From Lachnospiraceae bacterium A4 (GTDB lineage: Bacteria; Bacillota; Clostridia; Lachnospirales; Lachnospiraceae), in NCBI GenBank assembly GCA_000403215.2, contig KE159538.1, positions 1 through 64,000 of the forward strand: DNA of 64,000 nt, read 5' to 3'. How positions within the stretch are numbered: position 1 is the first letter of the stretch; every line of letters begins with the position of its first letter. Below are positions 38,582 through 46,347 of this stretch, one piece after another. The position numbers and the translations under genes are program-made. The notes below the pieces were generated by a model. That model did not search any database and was not told the DNA's origin. It saw only the letters and a list, made by a program, of their open reading frames with translations.

Positions 38582-41002
38582 TCACGCCCTGAGCTCGATG
38601 CCAAGCCCTTCCAACCCATTTAATATTTTCTTCATGGCGCCTGACACATCACTCTCCTCAAGGGTTCTGTCCTTTGCCCTGAAGGTAATCGAGTACGCTA
38701 CGGACTTGTAGCCGGACTGAATCTGGGTTCCCTCATAGATGTCAAACAGTTTGTACGTCTCAAGGATTTTGCCGCCGCGCTGCTCAATCACCTTCTCAAT
38801 ATCACCCACTAGGATATGCTTCGGCACCACCATGCTGATATCGCGGGACACCGCAGGATACTTTGCAATCCCCTCGTATTTTCTGTCAAATGAGGCAAAC
38901 GGAAGAAGCGCTGGCATATCCAGTACTGCCACGTACACCTTGGTATCAATACCATAGTTGTCCGTCACCTCCGGGTGAAGTTCACCCAAATATCCGATTG
39001 TCGTCTCTTGGTACTGAATCAGCGCCTGACGCCCCGGATGCAAAAATGGTTTTTCTGCATTTGGAGAATACGTAATCTTCTTGGTCATGCCAACGCTCTC
39101 AAGAAACTCTTCGACAACCCCTTTCATTGTAAAGAAATCGCCGTCGCCGTACATGCCAAGCGTGAACTGCATCCGCTCATCTGGATAATCCGTCACCGGA
39201 AGGCTTTTCGGGATATAGATATTTCCAAGCTCATAGAGACGCACATTCTTATTTCTGCGGTTATAATTCAATGCCAGCGAAGTCAAAATTCCATTCAGGG
39301 AAATCGTTCTCATAATAGAGAAATCCTCCCCTAACGGGTTGGCGATCGTCACGGTCTGGCGCAGCGGGCTGTCGGCTGGCAGCATCAGCTTGTCAAACAC
39401 CTTCGGGCTCTCGAACGAATAGCACATTCCCTGTGAAAAGCCGCAGTACTCCGCGATGTCTCTCGCCTTCTCCTCAACTCTTAGCTTGAATGACATCTTG
39501 CCAGTTGTCGCCTCCCCTGTCGGCAGTGTTGTCGGAATCTTATCATATCCGTAAAATCTTGCGACCTCCTCCGCGATATCTGCAAAGCACTCAATGTCCT
39601 GCCGGAAAGAGGGCGCTGTGATCATGCCTGTGCTCTCGTCATACGCCAGCTCCAGACGTTTGAAAATATCAAGCATTTCTTCTTTTGGAATATCTGTTCC
39701 AAGAAATTTATTAATTCGCTCTGGCTCAAACTTGATTTGTTTTAACGCTGTAAAAGGCTCTTTCACATCCACAATTCCGCCGACAACTTCACCGCAGCCC
39801 AGCTCCTCAATCAACTGGCAGGCTCTGTGAATCGCAGCCTCTGCATTTCTTGGGTCGAGTCCCTTCTCAAAAATGCCGGAAGCGTCTGTCCTAAGTCCTG
39901 CTCTCTTGGAGGACTTTCTGATATTTGCACCATTGAAGGTAGCAGCCTCAAACAAAACAGTCTGTACATCATCTGTTATCTTTGAATTTTCGCCGCCCAT
40001 AATCCCAGCAAGACCAATTTCCTTCTCCGCATCACAGATCATCAGCATCTCTGAATCCAGCTTTCTCACCTGACCGTCAAGTGTCTGAAACTCATCGCCG
40101 TCCTTTGCACGCCGCACAATGATCTTATTTCCAGCCACGTTGTTTAAGTCGTAGGCATGCATTGGCTGGCCGTACTCCATCATGACATAGTTTGTGATGT
40201 CAACAAGGTTGTTGATGGGGCGAATCCCGCACGATGCAAGCCTTCTCTGCATCCACTCCGGCGATGGCGCAAGCTTAATATTCTTGCACACTCTTGCACA
40301 GAACCGTGTGCAAAGGTCCCTGTCCTTGATTTCCACCGAGATAAAATCTGAGACCTTCTCGTCATTTCCCTTGACTTCTACCACTGGCGGCAGAAATGGT
40401 TTTCTGAACGTGGCTGCCGCCTCCCGTGCAATGCCTAAGACGCTGTAACAGTCTACGCGGTTGGAAGTCACCTCATACTCTACCACCGTGTCGCGCAGTC
40501 CGAGCGCCTCGACAGCGTCCTCCCCGGGTGTCACCGGCTTCTGAAATACATAGACCCCGTCTTCTGGCGCCTCCGGGTACAGCTCACGGCTAGAGCCAAG
40601 CTCTTCAATCGCGCACATCATACCAGCTGACTCGATGCCGCGCAGTTTCCCTGCCTTGATCTTAATCCCGTTTTCCGGCAGCGGGCCGCCGTCATGTCCT
40701 CCTGCTACCCTGCCGCCGTCAAGGACAGTCGGAACATAATCCCCTTCTTTGAGATTCTGTGCACCTGTCACTATCTGTACCGTCTCTGCCCCCACATTGA
40801 CCTGACAGACAATCAGCTTATCCGCGTCTGGGTGACGCTCTATTTTCTCAATGTGCCCCACAACAATCTTTTCCAGATTTTTGTCCAGCCGCGTAAATCC
40901 CTCTACCTTTGTCCCTGAGAGTGTCATTGCATCACAGTACTCCTTGTCCCCGCAGGAAAGCTCAGGTACGTATGCCTTTATCCACGATAATGATGTGTTC
41001 AT
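38582..41002 (-). CDS. pheT: Phenylalanyl-tRNA synthetase beta subunit
   Basis: The 806-residue beta chain pairs with PheS in the (alpha-beta)2 enzyme. It begins [15 protein letters not shown], then a tRNA-binding OB domain (about 40-150, with [15 protein letters not shown]), the B3/B4 editing domain that clears Tyr-tRNA-Phe, B5, and a C-terminal FDX anticodon-binding domain ending in [20 protein letters not shown] start it at 41002 after GGAGG; the codons upstream at 41014 would add four residues. It follows pheS by 54 bases and is followed by queA. Confidence 0.97.
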   Translation of the reverse strand: MNTSLSWIKAYVPELSCGDKEYCDAMTLSGTKVEGFTRLDKNLEKIVVGHIEKIERHPDADKLIVCQVNVGAETVQIVTGAQNLKEGDYVPTVLDGGRVAGGHDGGPLPENGIKIKAGKLRGIESAGMMCAIEELGSSRELYPEAPEDGVYVFQKPVTPGEDAVEALGLRDTVVEYEVTSNRVDCYSVLGIAREAAATFRKPFLPPVVEVKGNDEKVSDFISVEIKDRDLCTRFCARVCKNIKLAPSPEWMQRRLASCGIRPINNLVDITNYVMMEYGQPMHAYDLNNVAGNKIIVRRAKDGDEFQTLDGQVRKLDSEMLMICDAEKEIGLAGIMGGENSKITDDVQTVLFEAATFNGANIRKSSKRAGLRTDASGIFEKGLDPRNAEAAIHRACQLIEELGCGEVVGGIVDVKEPFTALKQIKFEPERINKFLGTDIPKEEMLDIFKRLELAYDESTGMITAPSFRQDIECFADIAEEVARFYGYDKIPTTLPTGEATTGKMSFKLRVEEKARDIAEYCGFSQGMCYSFESPKVFDKLMLPADSPLRQTVTIANPLGEDFSIMRTISLNGILTSLALNYNRRNKNVRLYELGNIYIPKSLPVTDYPDERMQFTLGMYGDGDFFTMKGVVEEFLESVGMTKKITYSPNAEKPFLHPGRQALIQYQETTIGYLGELHPEVTDNYGIDTKVYVAVLDMPALLPFASFDRKYEGIAKYPAVSRDISMVVPKHILVGDIEKVIEQRGGKILETYKLFDIYEGTQIQSGYKSVAYSITFRAKDRTLEESDVSGAMKKILNGLEGLGIELRA

Positions 41003-41017
41003 TTTATCCTCCAATCT

Positions 41018-41033
41018 ATGACACGCGTGTCAT
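41018..41033. repeat. Perfect 16-base palindrome in the pheS-pheT spacer
   Basis: ATGACACGCGTGTCAT is a perfect inverted repeat between the pheS stop and the pheT ribosome site. It could bind a dimeric protein or be chance; no second copy was noticed in the window. Confidence 0.4.
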
Positions 41034-41056
41034 TTTCTGTTTGTTTTGCTATCTAT

Positions 41057-42076
41057 TTAAAACTGCTTTAAGAATCGGATGTCATTCTCATACAACAGCC
41101 GCATATCGTCAATCTCATACTTTAAGAGTGCGATTCTCTCCAGTCCTACACCAAATGCAAAGCCCGAATATTCCTCGGGGTCAATCTTGCACATTCTCAA
41201 TACTTTGGGATGTACCATGCCGCAGCCCAAAATCTCAATCCAGCCCTCTCCCTTGCAGAACCGGCAGCCGCTTCCGCCGCACTTGAAGCACGATACATCC
41301 ATCTCGGCAGACGGCTCTGTGAACGGAAAGTGATGCGGTCTGAACTTCACCTTTGTCTCCTCGCCAAACAGCTCTCTTGCAAACTCTGCAAGTGTTCCCT
41401 TGAGGTCGGCAAACGTGATATTTCTGTCGATCACAAGCCCCTCAATCTGATGGAACGACGGCGAGTGTGTGGCATCTACCTCATCTGCGCGAAACACACG
41501 CCCTGGCGCGATCATTCGTATTGGAAGTCTGCCTTTTTCCATCTCATGCACCTGTACGCCAGATGTCTGTGTTCTGAGCAGGATATCGCTGTTGATGTAA
41601 AAAGTATCCTGCTCATCCTTTGCCGGATGGTCTGCCGGAATATTGAGCGCCTCGAAGTTATAATAATCTTTCTCCACCTCGGGACCTTCTACAACCTCAT
41701 ATCCCATGCCGATAAAGATGCGCTCTACCTCCTCGAGTGCGATTGTGTTTGGATGGCGGTGCCCCACACTGTTTTTCTGCGCGGGCAGTGTCACGTCAAT
41801 CACCTCCGCCTTCATGCGCGCCTCCCGAAGCTTTCTCTCCATGCTGGTCTTTGCCTCATCGAGCACCCGCTCAATCTCTGCTCTGGCTTCATTTACAAGC
41901 TGTCCGACTTTGGGCCTGTCCTCCGGCGCCACGTCCTTCATACCCTTTAAGACCGTGGTGAGTTCTCCCTTCTTCCCCAGAAAACTGACACGAACGTCAT
42001 TTAATTTGTCCAATGCTTCACTCTCATTGATCTGGCGGATTGCCTCTGCCTTGATCTGCTCTAGTTTCTCTTTCAT
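41057..42076 (-). CDS. pheS: Phenylalanyl-tRNA synthetase alpha subunit
   Basis: The 339-residue alpha chain has an N-terminal coiled coil (about 1-90) that grips tRNA-Phe and a class II catalytic core with HPNTIALEEVERIFIGMGYE, DTFYINSDILLRTQTS and GFAFGVGLERIALLKY, the phenylalanine and ATP-binding motifs. It is the first gene of pheS-pheT-queA and is preceded by a T-box leader. The start follows AAAGGAG. Confidence 0.97.
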   Translation of the reverse strand: MKEKLEQIKAEAIRQINESEALDKLNDVRVSFLGKKGELTTVLKGMKDVAPEDRPKVGQLVNEARAEIERVLDEAKTSMERKLREARMKAEVIDVTLPAQKNSVGHRHPNTIALEEVERIFIGMGYEVVEGPEVEKDYYNFEALNIPADHPAKDEQDTFYINSDILLRTQTSGVQVHEMEKGRLPIRMIAPGRVFRADEVDATHSPSFHQIEGLVIDRNITFADLKGTLAEFARELFGEETKVKFRPHHFPFTEPSAEMDVSCFKCGGSGCRFCKGEGWIEILGCGMVHPKVLRMCKIDPEEYSGFAFGVGLERIALLKYEIDDMRLLYENDIRFLKQF

Positions 42077-42147
42077 TCTCGTTCTCCTTTACATTTCAAT
42101 TTATCCTCGTGCGCTGCTGACACTTTTCCTTTGGACGCCGTATGCAC

Positions 42148-42182
42148 AAAAAAATCCCTCACAGAAAAACTCTGCAAGGGAC
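42148..42182 (-). terminator. Regulated terminator of the pheST T-box
   Basis: On the minus strand the stem CCCTTGCAGA-GTTTT-TCTGTGAGGG is followed by ATTTTTTT. It competes with the T-box antiterminator. Confidence 0.9.
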
Positions 42183-42475
42183 GAATAAACCGCGGTACCA
42201 CCCAAATTCCTATATCAAACAGACAATACGCCTGTTTCCTGTGCCAGTTACACACAATTGCACCTGCACATTCTATAGACACTTCACAGACATAACGTGT
42301 CACTCCGTCTTTTCCTACCATTCTGCCCAGCCGTCAAGTCGGAAACAAAACTTCAAAAAAGCTGCTCCGGTGGGAAATTCGATATCTTAGTTGAACTGGG
42401 GAAGCTTTCAGCCGGTGACTTCCGATCTCTGGCAGAAACTAAGATTCTACTGAACACCTTCATTGCATTTACAAA
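42148..42475 (-). promoter_or_regulatory. T-box leader of pheST (specifier probably UUC)
   Basis: The minus-strand leader contains the T-box core GGGTGGTACCGCG (about 42190-42202) that binds the uncharged tRNA acceptor end, followed by the antiterminator and the terminator at 42148-42182. The upstream part folds as Stem I, with the AG-bulge region around AGAGATCGGAAG and the arms GAATCTTAGTT and AACTAAGATAT. The specifier loop next to the lower arm contains GAATTTC, with UUC, a phenylalanine codon. Uncharged tRNA-Phe should raise pheS-pheT-queA expression. The T-box identity is strong; the exact specifier position is inferred. Confidence 0.93.
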
Positions 42476-42507
42476 TATTTTTATATGAAAGAAAATATCT
42501 AAAAACT

Positions 42508-42536
42508 ATCATATGTTATCCCAGAAAAATTGTCAA
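42508..42536 (-). promoter_or_regulatory. Promoter of the pheST operon
   Basis: On the minus strand a consensus TTGACA (42531-42536) and TATGAT (42508-42513) are separated by 17 bases, just upstream of the T-box leader. The leader would start near 42500. Confidence 0.85.
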
Positions 42537-42562
42537 GCAGTTTTTGGTTCTTATTTTCATTC

Positions 42563-43441
42563 TTATCTCTGTCTGCTGTACAAAATCTCCATCTTGCCGC
42601 AGTCTGTCGCGATCTCAAGAATAACACTGTTAATAATATTGTAATCTGTCTCATTGTATTCATGCACATACAAATCGCTCTGAAACTGGACGCTGCCAGT
42701 GCCGCCCTCGTCAATCGCACTCATGGCATATGTCGTGATGATATTTCCAATTTCCATCAGCGCCGACTTCTCAAGTTCATCCAGAAAATCCAAGTGCGGC
42801 AGGCTCATACCGCTGATTTTATTGTACAGGGTTCCAGCCAGCTCGCTGGACATGCCGTACAAAAACAAATGTTTGCCAGCACCCGCTGCAACTGTCCTGA
42901 CAATGACTGCACCTTCTACATTGCCCTTGTAAATACAGCTCTTGACCCCTTTGATAGGAATGTCATACATCTCTGTGAGAAGTTTATGCGCCACATTCTC
43001 AATAAAACTCTCTGTATTTGCAAAAGACTCAATATTTTGCAGCGGCAGATTCTTCAAAATCTTGCGGTCGCAGACACAGACATGGTTCACCAGCCACGCG
43101 AGCATCGTTCCGATAAAACTCTTGAGCGTCTTTGGCGAAAAATCCTTAGCCAGCAGTTCCTTGTACGCCTGAACCGTATTCTTAAAATCAGTATGTATCT
43201 TGATATGCTGTGCATAGCTCACATACTTCCGTTCGCGCTGGAGTGCCTCCTCCGTATTAAAATGAAAAACTGTGTAATCCACCAGAAAGTCGATAATCTC
43301 CATACATTTCTTCTGGTTGCTGCCCTTGTCACCGCTCTTGGCAATCTCAAGAAGCTGTTCAATTTTGTCAAACAACTGGCGGTGCTGCTCGTCAATTTTT
43401 TCAATGCCTACCTTGTATTCATCTTTCCATAAAGCTGCCAT
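42563..43441 (-). CDS. Bacteriohemerythrin with CheC/CheX-like phosphatase domain
   Basis: This 292-residue protein has an N-terminal bacteriohemerythrin (about 1-130) with di-iron ligands H20, H60, E64, H79, H83, H120 and D125, then a domain that resembles the CheC/CheX fold: LMEIGNIITTYAMSAI (228-243) carries the ExxN motif (E230, N233) of CheC-family phosphatases acting on response regulators. The receiver found in the paralogue at 32559-33929 is absent. It may therefore couple oxygen or iron state to dephosphorylation of a receiver, perhaps that of the paralogue. Start after AAAAGGGG. Monocistronic, with its own promoter at 43490-43518. Confidence 0.8.
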   Translation of the reverse strand: MAALWKDEYKVGIEKIDEQHRQLFDKIEQLLEIAKSGDKGSNQKKCMEIIDFLVDYTVFHFNTEEALQRERKYVSYAQHIKIHTDFKNTVQAYKELLAKDFSPKTLKSFIGTMLAWLVNHVCVCDRKILKNLPLQNIESFANTESFIENVAHKLLTEMYDIPIKGVKSCIYKGNVEGAVIVRTVAAGAGKHLFLYGMSSELAGTLYNKISGMSLPHLDFLDELEKSALMEIGNIITTYAMSAIDEGGTGSVQFQSDLYVHEYNETDYNIINSVILEIATDCGKMEILYSRQR

Positions 43442-43489
43442 AACATAATCCCCTTTTTATAAATCTGTACTTTTGTAATTTATTCCAAC

Positions 43490-43518
43490 ATTATAGCATT
43501 CTCTGGAAAATTTATCAA
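43490..43518 (-). promoter_or_regulatory. Promoter of the hemerythrin-CheX-like gene
   Basis: On the minus strand TTGATA (43513-43518) and consensus TATAAT (43490-43495) are separated by 17 bases, about 50 bases ahead of the start codon. Confidence 0.75.
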
Positions 43519-43572
43519 GCCGCAGCGGACATTAAACGGAATTTATAACAGAATTTTTACACGCCAACAAAC

Positions 43573-44415
43573 TCATAAAATCTGCGAGATGTAATCGTCC
43601 ACATACCCGTCCACAAGCCACTTGTTGACCAAAGCCCCGCAGAAAAAAATATACATGCAAAAATAGAGCCAGATCATCACAATCACAATGCTCGTCAGGC
43701 TCCCATACATGGAAAATCCGCCAAAATAATCAATGTATACAGAAAATCCAAACGAGTAAAGCGTCCAGAATACAGAAGTCACCACTGCCCCCGGATAATG
43801 CTCACGCCACGGCATATGATTGTTTGGCAGCAGGCTGTACATCGTGCAAAAGACCACAGAGATCATGCCCGCCACAAACACATGCCGTATGCCGCCAAAC
43901 ACATGCCACAGCCGCGCAGCAGGACCATAGTCGGGAATCAGCCAGTCCGCAATCGTATTGCCAAAGACAAGCACGCCGGCTGAGAGCAGTATCGCAAGCA
44001 GCAGAAAAATCGTATAAAATGAGGCTTTCAGTCTCAGAAGAAGATATCCCCTTGTCTCCCCCACCTCATAAATATGATTCAGCCCCCTGATCAGCGCCAG
44101 CACTCCCTTTGATGCCGACCACAGCACAACCAGCGCCGAAACTGACAGCAGTGTCAGATTATTTCCGTGGTAGCTGTCCACAATGCTTAGCAGAAAGCTG
44201 TATATTTTTTCTGGTACAACCGCCTGCGAGATGTTCACCATGTCCTTTTTGCGCATCATCTCATGCGGCAGCATTCCGCTGACAATCAGCACCATCGGTA
44301 TCACTGACAGGAATAAAAAAAACGCTGCACCGGAAGCGTAGGTTCCCACCTCCGCCTCCTGAAAGGTTCTGCGTATCTGCTTTTGTAATCCGTATAACTT
44401 TGTATAGATAGACAT
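43573..44415 (-). CDS. YihY/BrkB-family membrane protein
   Basis: The 280-residue protein has about six membrane segments and the family hallmark TYASGAAFFLFLSVIPMVLI at about 25-44. Later parts include LVVLWSASKGVLALIRGLN and PGAVVTSVFWTLYSFGFS. Once called ribonuclease BN, the family is now seen as integral membrane proteins of unknown transport role. The start at 44415 follows AAGGAG; the frame before it overlaps the SpoIID-like gene. It follows that gene by 40 bases on the same strand, so they are likely co-transcribed. Confidence 0.88.
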   Translation of the reverse strand: MSIYTKLYGLQKQIRRTFQEAEVGTYASGAAFFLFLSVIPMVLIVSGMLPHEMMRKKDMVNISQAVVPEKIYSFLLSIVDSYHGNNLTLLSVSALVVLWSASKGVLALIRGLNHIYEVGETRGYLLLRLKASFYTIFLLLAILLSAGVLVFGNTIADWLIPDYGPAARLWHVFGGIRHVFVAGMISVVFCTMYSLLPNNHMPWREHYPGAVVTSVFWTLYSFGFSVYIDYFGGFSMYGSLTSIVIVMIWLYFCMYIFFCGALVNKWLVDGYVDDYISQIL

Positions 44416-44455
44416 TCTGGACAGCTCCTTCTTGCCACGCCAGCCTGCGTGTGCA

Positions 44456-45937
44456 TCAACCAGCCGTCTTGAGCGCATCGACAGCCTTAATCTCTCCATT
44501 ATAATAATATGCCAATATCTCCGCTGCGGTTAATCCTCTTTCAGCAAGTCCCTTTGCGCCGTTCTGAGACATGCCGCAGCCATGCCCGTAACCAGCGCCA
44601 TGTATGATAATCTGTTTTAAAGTATCCCCTTTTTCTCCGTTCTTATCATAAATTTTTTCTATGTAAAAATAGGCGCTCGGAAGCAGCTCACCCATCGTAT
44701 AACTGCTGCCGTCCTTTCTCGTGATGGTATCCTGTACGCAGCCCAGCGCCTGTCTGATTACATGCTGGGTCATCACGCTTACCCGAAAATGCTCTGTCTC
44801 AATCATTATGCCAGCAGCCATGCCGCTCTTTCTGCGCCTCAAAATCCGAATATCGCAAATCCCCTTCTCATTTGGCAGTTCGTCGGAAGAAAGATACTTC
44901 GACCGGATACGCACTTTCTGCGGCTGTGTCTTGGACAATGCATAAAGTTTTTGCAGCATTTTCCTGACAGCATTGTCATCGAGCGTGCGGCGATAGATCC
45001 ACCGGTACCACGCCTCATGATACTCAACATCCGCCTCATTTCCATTGTCAATATACTGACGGTAAGCCTGCTCACCCTCCTCAGAATTTGCCGCAAACAG
45101 CTCATTTCCGGACTCAATCAGATATGCATCTGCCGCTGAAGCCGCATCGTTCCACACCGCGGCGCCTCCATTGTATCCGCTGGAAGTGGAATAATAAAAA
45201 CTCTCCACAACCGCGTTGTCATACGTCAGCACTTGATTTTTTGTGTCGTTCACAGCACGGACTGCACTTGGCGTCTCCTCACAGTTCATATATACCTGAA
45301 ATGCCGTGCTGTCATCCATATGCGCCTCCCATTCCGGATAAGCATAGCTCTTTTTATGAAAATACGTGTACGTCCTCGCACTGATGGCCTGTGCCTTGAG
45401 CGCCTCCTCCGGATAAGCCGAGGGCATCTCACTTGGCACGACGCTGTAGAGATATTCTTCCACGGGAAGCTCGTTGATCACCACAATCCCCTCTGCGGAA
45501 GAAAAACACTCCAGTTTTCCCCGATATTGCGCGGAACTGTTTCTGCCGAGATTTTTGAGTTGCAGCCTGCCTTGATTTTTTCCAGTAATGCAGATGCGTC
45601 CGATTCCCTCAAAATTTTTCGGGGTTAAAACATATTCTGAACCCGATGGAACCATCGAAATTTTACCATCTTGGTCAATCGTCATCTCCTCACTGCACGC
45701 AATGACAAGCTCTGTATGATAAATACTTTGATACCCCTGATTCATAATCAACACGCGCACCTGACCGTCTAGTGCCAGCGCATCATGAACAGGGTCTTTT
45801 GAATTGGGTTTGATTGGTTTGGTATCCTCTTTATTCTCCTCAGGTCCGCTCTCTTCCGCTTTATCCGCTGTATCCTCCTCGAAGTCCGATAAATATGCAC
45901 TGCACCGGTACATACCGACTACGATGACGACCCACAC
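44456..45937 (-). CDS. SpoIID/LytB-domain protein, membrane-anchored
   Basis: The protein of at least 493 residues has an N-terminal hydrophobic segment, a charged linker (about 18-50) and a SpoIID domain: NELPVEEYLYSVVPSEMPSA (about 154-173) holds the predicted catalytic glutamate, followed by QAISARTYTYFH and, near the C terminus, GYGHGCGMSQNGAKGLAERG. SpoIID proteins are lytic transglycosylases that act on denuded glycan strands in engulfment. The GTG at 45937 is the first usable start by the standard rule but has no ribosome site. A strong GGGGAGG lies upstream, 8 bases before an ATA codon at 45982 that would add MLYIKGFFKKLFIVL, an ideal basic and hydrophobic signal-anchor start. Confidence 0.88.
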   Translation of the reverse strand: MWVVIVVGMYRCSAYLSDFEEDTADKAEESGPEENKEDTKPIKPNSKDPVHDALALDGQVRVLIMNQGYQSIYHTELVIACSEEMTIDQDGKISMVPSGSEYVLTPKNFEGIGRICITGKNQGRLQLKNLGRNSSAQYRGKLECFSSAEGIVVINELPVEEYLYSVVPSEMPSAYPEEALKAQAISARTYTYFHKKSYAYPEWEAHMDDSTAFQVYMNCEETPSAVRAVNDTKNQVLTYDNAVVESFYYSTSSGYNGGAAVWNDAASAADAYLIESGNELFAANSEEGEQAYRQYIDNGNEADVEYHEAWYRWIYRRTLDDNAVRKMLQKLYALSKTQPQKVRIRSKYLSSDELPNEKGICDIRILRRRKSGMAAGIMIETEHFRVSVMTQHVIRQALGCVQDTITRKDGSSYTMGELLPSAYFYIEKIYDKNGEKGDTLKQIIIHGAGYGHGCGMSQNGAKGLAERGLTAAEILAYYYNGEIKAVDALKTAG

Positions 45938-46028
45938 AAGTACAATGAAAAGCTTCTTAAAAAACCCTTTGATATAGAGTATTTTTTCCTACCTCCCCAT
46001 ATTGAAATGCACACCTGAATACACCACA

Positions 46029-46052
46029 AAAGCAGCCCGCTAAGGCTGCTTT
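46029..46052 (-). terminator. Terminator-like hairpin of the structured RNA
   Basis: On the minus strand AAAGCAGCC-TTAGCG-GGCTGCTTT forms a stem with a short T run. It ends the structured RNA and lies about 45 bases ahead of the SpoIID-like start, so it may also act as an attenuator. Confidence 0.65.
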
Positions 46053-46192
46053 GCTTCATTTGTGTATCCCCGAAACGCCGGCTCCTGTATTTTGACTCCT
46101 AGCCAATGCTAGGTGGGCAACCGCAATCTTTCTCGCTGCCTTCCCCTGGCCATAATGGGGGGCATGACATTGATCAGACAATATAGGAATCC
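46029..46192 (-). ncRNA. Structured non-coding RNA, 6S-like candidate
   Basis: About 160 bases on the minus strand follow a good promoter (46195-46223) and end in a hairpin terminator. The 5' part (GGGATTCCTATATTGT) can pair with the 3' part (ACAGGAGCCGGCGTTT). Between them lie the hairpin CCTAGC-ATTG-GCTAGG, a GGCAGC-to-GTTGCC stem and a C-run pairing with a G-run. The long closing stem around a bubble and the promoter-terminator pair suggest 6S RNA, which binds the housekeeping RNA polymerase; it also resembles, from memory, RNAs annotated as 6S in Lachnospiraceae. A riboswitch in front of the SpoIID-like gene is the alternative. No protein frame fits the segment. Confidence 0.5.
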
Positions 46193-46194
46193 CG

Positions 46195-46223
46195 TTTAAA
46201 GTGATGTAGGTTCAAAATGACAA
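46195..46223 (-). promoter_or_regulatory. Promoter of the structured RNA
   Basis: On the minus strand TTGTCA (46218-46223) and TTTAAA (46195-46200) are separated by 17 bases. Transcription would start near 46188-46190. Confidence 0.6.
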
Positions 46224-46347
46224 GAGTTATCGCACATTTCAGATTAACTATAGTATACCCTATCATTCTAAAAATATCAACCACTATTCATATTGCATCT
46301 TTACTAATATTTTACAGCAAAATTTTGTTATTTTACATATAGACATT

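Noticed and set aside
41210-42188. Long plus-strand frames opposite pheS
   Set aside because: They are antisense shadows of pheS, with no family resemblance and no ribosome sites.
42073-42321. 82-residue minus-strand frame in the pheS leader
   Set aside because: It covers the T-box core and terminator, which explain the sequence fully.
46029-46192. c-di-AMP (ydaO), c-di-GMP (GEMM), SRP RNA or T-box identity for the structured RNA
   Set aside because: The conserved cores of these classes, including the GGAAGCAG loop of SRP RNA and the GGTGG core of T-boxes, are not present.
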